Part shown: piece by piece, positions 31,901 to 33,394 of the stretch | How positions within the stretch are numbered: position 1 is the first letter of the stretch | How the letters are laid out: every line of letters starts with the position of its first letter | NCBI GenBank assembly: GCA_017461775.1 | Contig: JAFTXD010000027.1 | Coordinates: forward strand, 1 to 33,394 | Length of the DNA stretch: 33,394 bases | Source: Lachnospiraceae bacterium | GTDB taxonomy: Bacteria > Bacillota > Clostridia > Lachnospirales > Lachnospiraceae | Reading direction: 5' to 3' | The notes under the pieces: model-generated | What the model was told of the DNA's origin: nothing | What the model saw: the letters and a program-made list of their open reading frames with translations, nothing else | Database searches by the model: none | Made by a program: the position numbers and the translations under genes

Positions 31901-32881
31901 GTGGGTGATGTTCTATCACAAAGCGAAATAGATAGTCTGCTGGCGGCATTGTCCTCCGGCGAACTCGATGCGGATAATATGCAGGGCGGAGATGAGAGAC
32001 AGGTTAAGAATTATGATTTTAACCGTCCGACCAAGTTCTCTAAAGAACATCTTCGTACCATGGAAATTATTTTTGAACACTATGGAAGACTTATTTCCAC
32101 GAATCTTCCGGTGTACTTAAGGAAGAATATTCAGGTCACTGTAGCAAGTTCTGAGACAGTAACCTTTTCGGAATTCAGTAATTCCTTATCCAGTCCGGCG
32201 ATTTTGGGAATAATCGATTTCTTTCCATTAAATGGAAATATCATTCTGGAATTATCTACCAACCTCGGCTATACCATTATAGACCGAATGCTTGGAGGAA
32301 GCGGTGCGCCGCTGGAGAAGACCAGAGAGTTTTCAGAGATTGAGATGTCGATAATACTTCGTATTATGACTATGTTTACCCAGTTGATGCAGGATCCATG
32401 GCGTAACGTTATTGAACTCAGTCCGGTAATCAGCAGATTGGAAACCAATCCGCAGTTTGCACAGGTTGTTCCACCATCAGATATGGTAGCGATTGTAACG
32501 CTAAACGTAAAGATAGGTGACGTCGAAGGATATATCAACGTCTGCTTACCATTCTTCACATTGGAGGATGTAATGGACAAGTTAAATACCAAGTACTGGT
32601 TCTCTACCATGCAGGAGTGTCCTGATGAGAATTACGAGGACTACATCGAGGCCCTTATTCGTAAGGTGGATGTGCCGGTGAAGGCGGTATTGGGTAAGAG
32701 TAAGATATCTGTAGCCGACTTTATGGGACTACAGCTTGGAGATGTCATTCGTCTAAATACGAAAGTGGACAGCGATATGGATATATTTGTTGGTAATATT
32801 CGTAAATTTACTGCACTTCCCGGAGCTAGTGAAGATGCTTATGCAGTAAGGGTAACATCAGTTATCAGAGAGGAAGAATAA
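31901..32881 (+). CDS. fliM: flagellar motor switch protein FliM
   Basis: A 326-residue C-ring protein. The N-terminal peptide MGDVLSQSEIDSLLAAL binds phospho-CheY; the middle domain has the FliG contact region (LEKTREFSEIEMSIILRIM with the preceding RMLGGSG); the C-terminal SpoA domain (from about 245) has VPVKAVLGKSKISVADFMGLQLGDVIRL. The start is GTG 31901, 5 bases after a perfect AGGAGGTGA (31887-31895); the frame is open to a GTG at 31892, but that codon lies inside the ribosome site. fliY follows after 31 bases. Confidence 0.96.
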   Translation: MGDVLSQSEIDSLLAALSSGELDADNMQGGDERQVKNYDFNRPTKFSKEHLRTMEIIFEHYGRLISTNLPVYLRKNIQVTVASSETVTFSEFSNSLSSPAILGIIDFFPLNGNIILELSTNLGYTIIDRMLGGSGAPLEKTREFSEIEMSIILRIMTMFTQLMQDPWRNVIELSPVISRLETNPQFAQVVPPSDMVAIVTLNVKIGDVEGYINVCLPFFTLEDVMDKLNTKYWFSTMQECPDENYEDYIEALIRKVDVPVKAVLGKSKISVADFMGLQLGDVIRLNTKVDSDMDIFVGNIRKFTALPGASEDAYAVRVTSVIREEE

Positions 32882-32912
32882 AGGGCTGCAATGCAGCGGA
32901 ATGGAGGATACA

Positions 32913-33394
32913 ATGGATGGAATGCTATCACAGGACGAAATAAATGCCCTCCTTAACGGTATGGATTTGTCCAGCGCATTGGAAGATAGCGAAGAACCAG
33001 TCCAGGATGTTTCGTACTCAGAGGCTCCTGTATCAGGTGGGAGTGAGCTTCTTACCGATGTAGAAAGAGATGCTATCGGTGAAGTGGCAAACATCAGCAT
33101 GGGTTCATCTGCGACTACTTTATATTCGTTAGTGAACTTAAAGGTTAACATTACTACACCGATTGTTTCTATGGCAGAATGGAAGACCTTGTTGGATGAG
33201 TATGAAAAGCCTTGCGTATTTATTCAGATTAAATACACTCAGGGCTTGGATGGTTCCAATATCTGAGTATTGAAGGAAAATGATGTTAAGATTATCACTG
33301 ATTTAATGATGGGTGGTGATGGGACCAATACAGATGGAGAACTTGGAGAATTACATTTAAGTGCAATTTCTGAGGCGATGAATCAGATGATGGG
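32913..33394 (+). pseudogene. fliY: fliY, motor switch phosphatase, interrupted by in-frame TGA and cut by the window end
   Basis: FliY is a C-ring protein that also dephosphorylates CheY-P, built as CheY-binding peptide, CheC-like domain and C-terminal SpoA (FliN) domain. The start ATG 32913 has GGAGG at 32903-32907 and gives MDGMLSQDEINALLNGM; an ATG at 32901 overlaps the site. The first CheC-type phosphatase motif is complete: D53-x3-E57-x2-N60-x22-P83. Codon 118 (33264-33266) is TGA. The same frame then continues without a stop to the end of the window as VLKENDVKIITDLMMGGDG..., including the second phosphatase motif S150-x3-E154-x2-N157. No frameshift is needed; a single base change (for example TTA to TGA) would explain it. 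If real, the product would be 117 residues and lack the FliN domain, which would be expected to harm motility. Confidence 0.85.

Noticed and set aside
33264-33266. Selenocysteine insertion or TGA reassignment in fliY.
   Set aside because: No downstream hairpin like a bacterial SECIS is evident, FliY is not a known selenoprotein, and TGA ends another gene here.

Overview
The window looks like a piece of a motile, low-to-mid GC Firmicutes chromosome, most likely a Lachnospiraceae member (Roseburia / Agathobacter / Butyrivibrio-like). The reasons are a CodY homologue, consensus AGGAGG ribosome sites throughout, the Firmicutes-type fla/che gene order with FliY instead of FliN and a YlxF/MotE-type gene after fliJ, and a large secreted protein that I recall as a DUF5057-type Lachnospiraceae surface protein. 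All convincing genes are on the + strand. No integrase, transposase, tRNA, rRNA or CRISPR array was seen.

Region 1 (1-14315) is one apparent transcription unit that enters from outside the window and ends at a rho-independent terminator. It encodes a type IV pilus / type II secretion-like apparatus. There is a PilM-PilN fusion, a PilO-like inner-membrane partner, and then four prepilin-type proteins with a shared basic leader ending in G: PilV-like, GspK/PilX-like, GspH/FimT-like and PilW-like. Two of these are very large. Last comes a 1634-residue secreted protein. Order and composition resemble the minor-pilin plus PilY1 tip cluster of Gram-negative type IV pili, so I propose a Gram-positive pilus-tip complex with an unrelated giant tip protein. 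Motor ATPase, platform protein and prepilin peptidase are not in the window and are presumably upstream.

Region 2 (14347-17443) holds topA (DNA topoisomerase I) and codY (nutrient-sensing repressor). Each has its own sigma-A-like promoter and a short inverted repeat in the leader; codY is followed by a strong terminator. The order topA - codY - flgB is a shortened version of the Bacillus subtilis topA-trmFO-codV-clpQY-codY-flgB arrangement.

Region 3 (17468-33394) is the early part of a long flagellar operon: flgB, flgC, fliE, fliF, fliG, fliH, fliI, fliJ, a motE/ylxF-like gene, fliK, flgD, a TIGR02530-type hook-region protein, flgE, flbD/swrD, motA, motB, fliL, fliM and fliY (running off the end). 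The genes encode rod, MS-ring, switch, export ATPase complex, hook, stator and C-ring. They are tightly packed except for three larger gaps around flgE, flbD and motA, two of which contain clear RNA hairpins. fliY carries an in-frame TGA between its two CheC-type phosphatase motifs, while its frame stays open afterwards; this is either a real nonsense mutation or a sequence error.

The most interesting items are the putative pilus-tip cluster with its PilM-PilN fusion, the interrupted fliY, a surface-protein-like helical extension on FlgD, the dyads at the flagellar promoter just downstream of codY, and the structured RNA that separates flgE, flbD and motAB.
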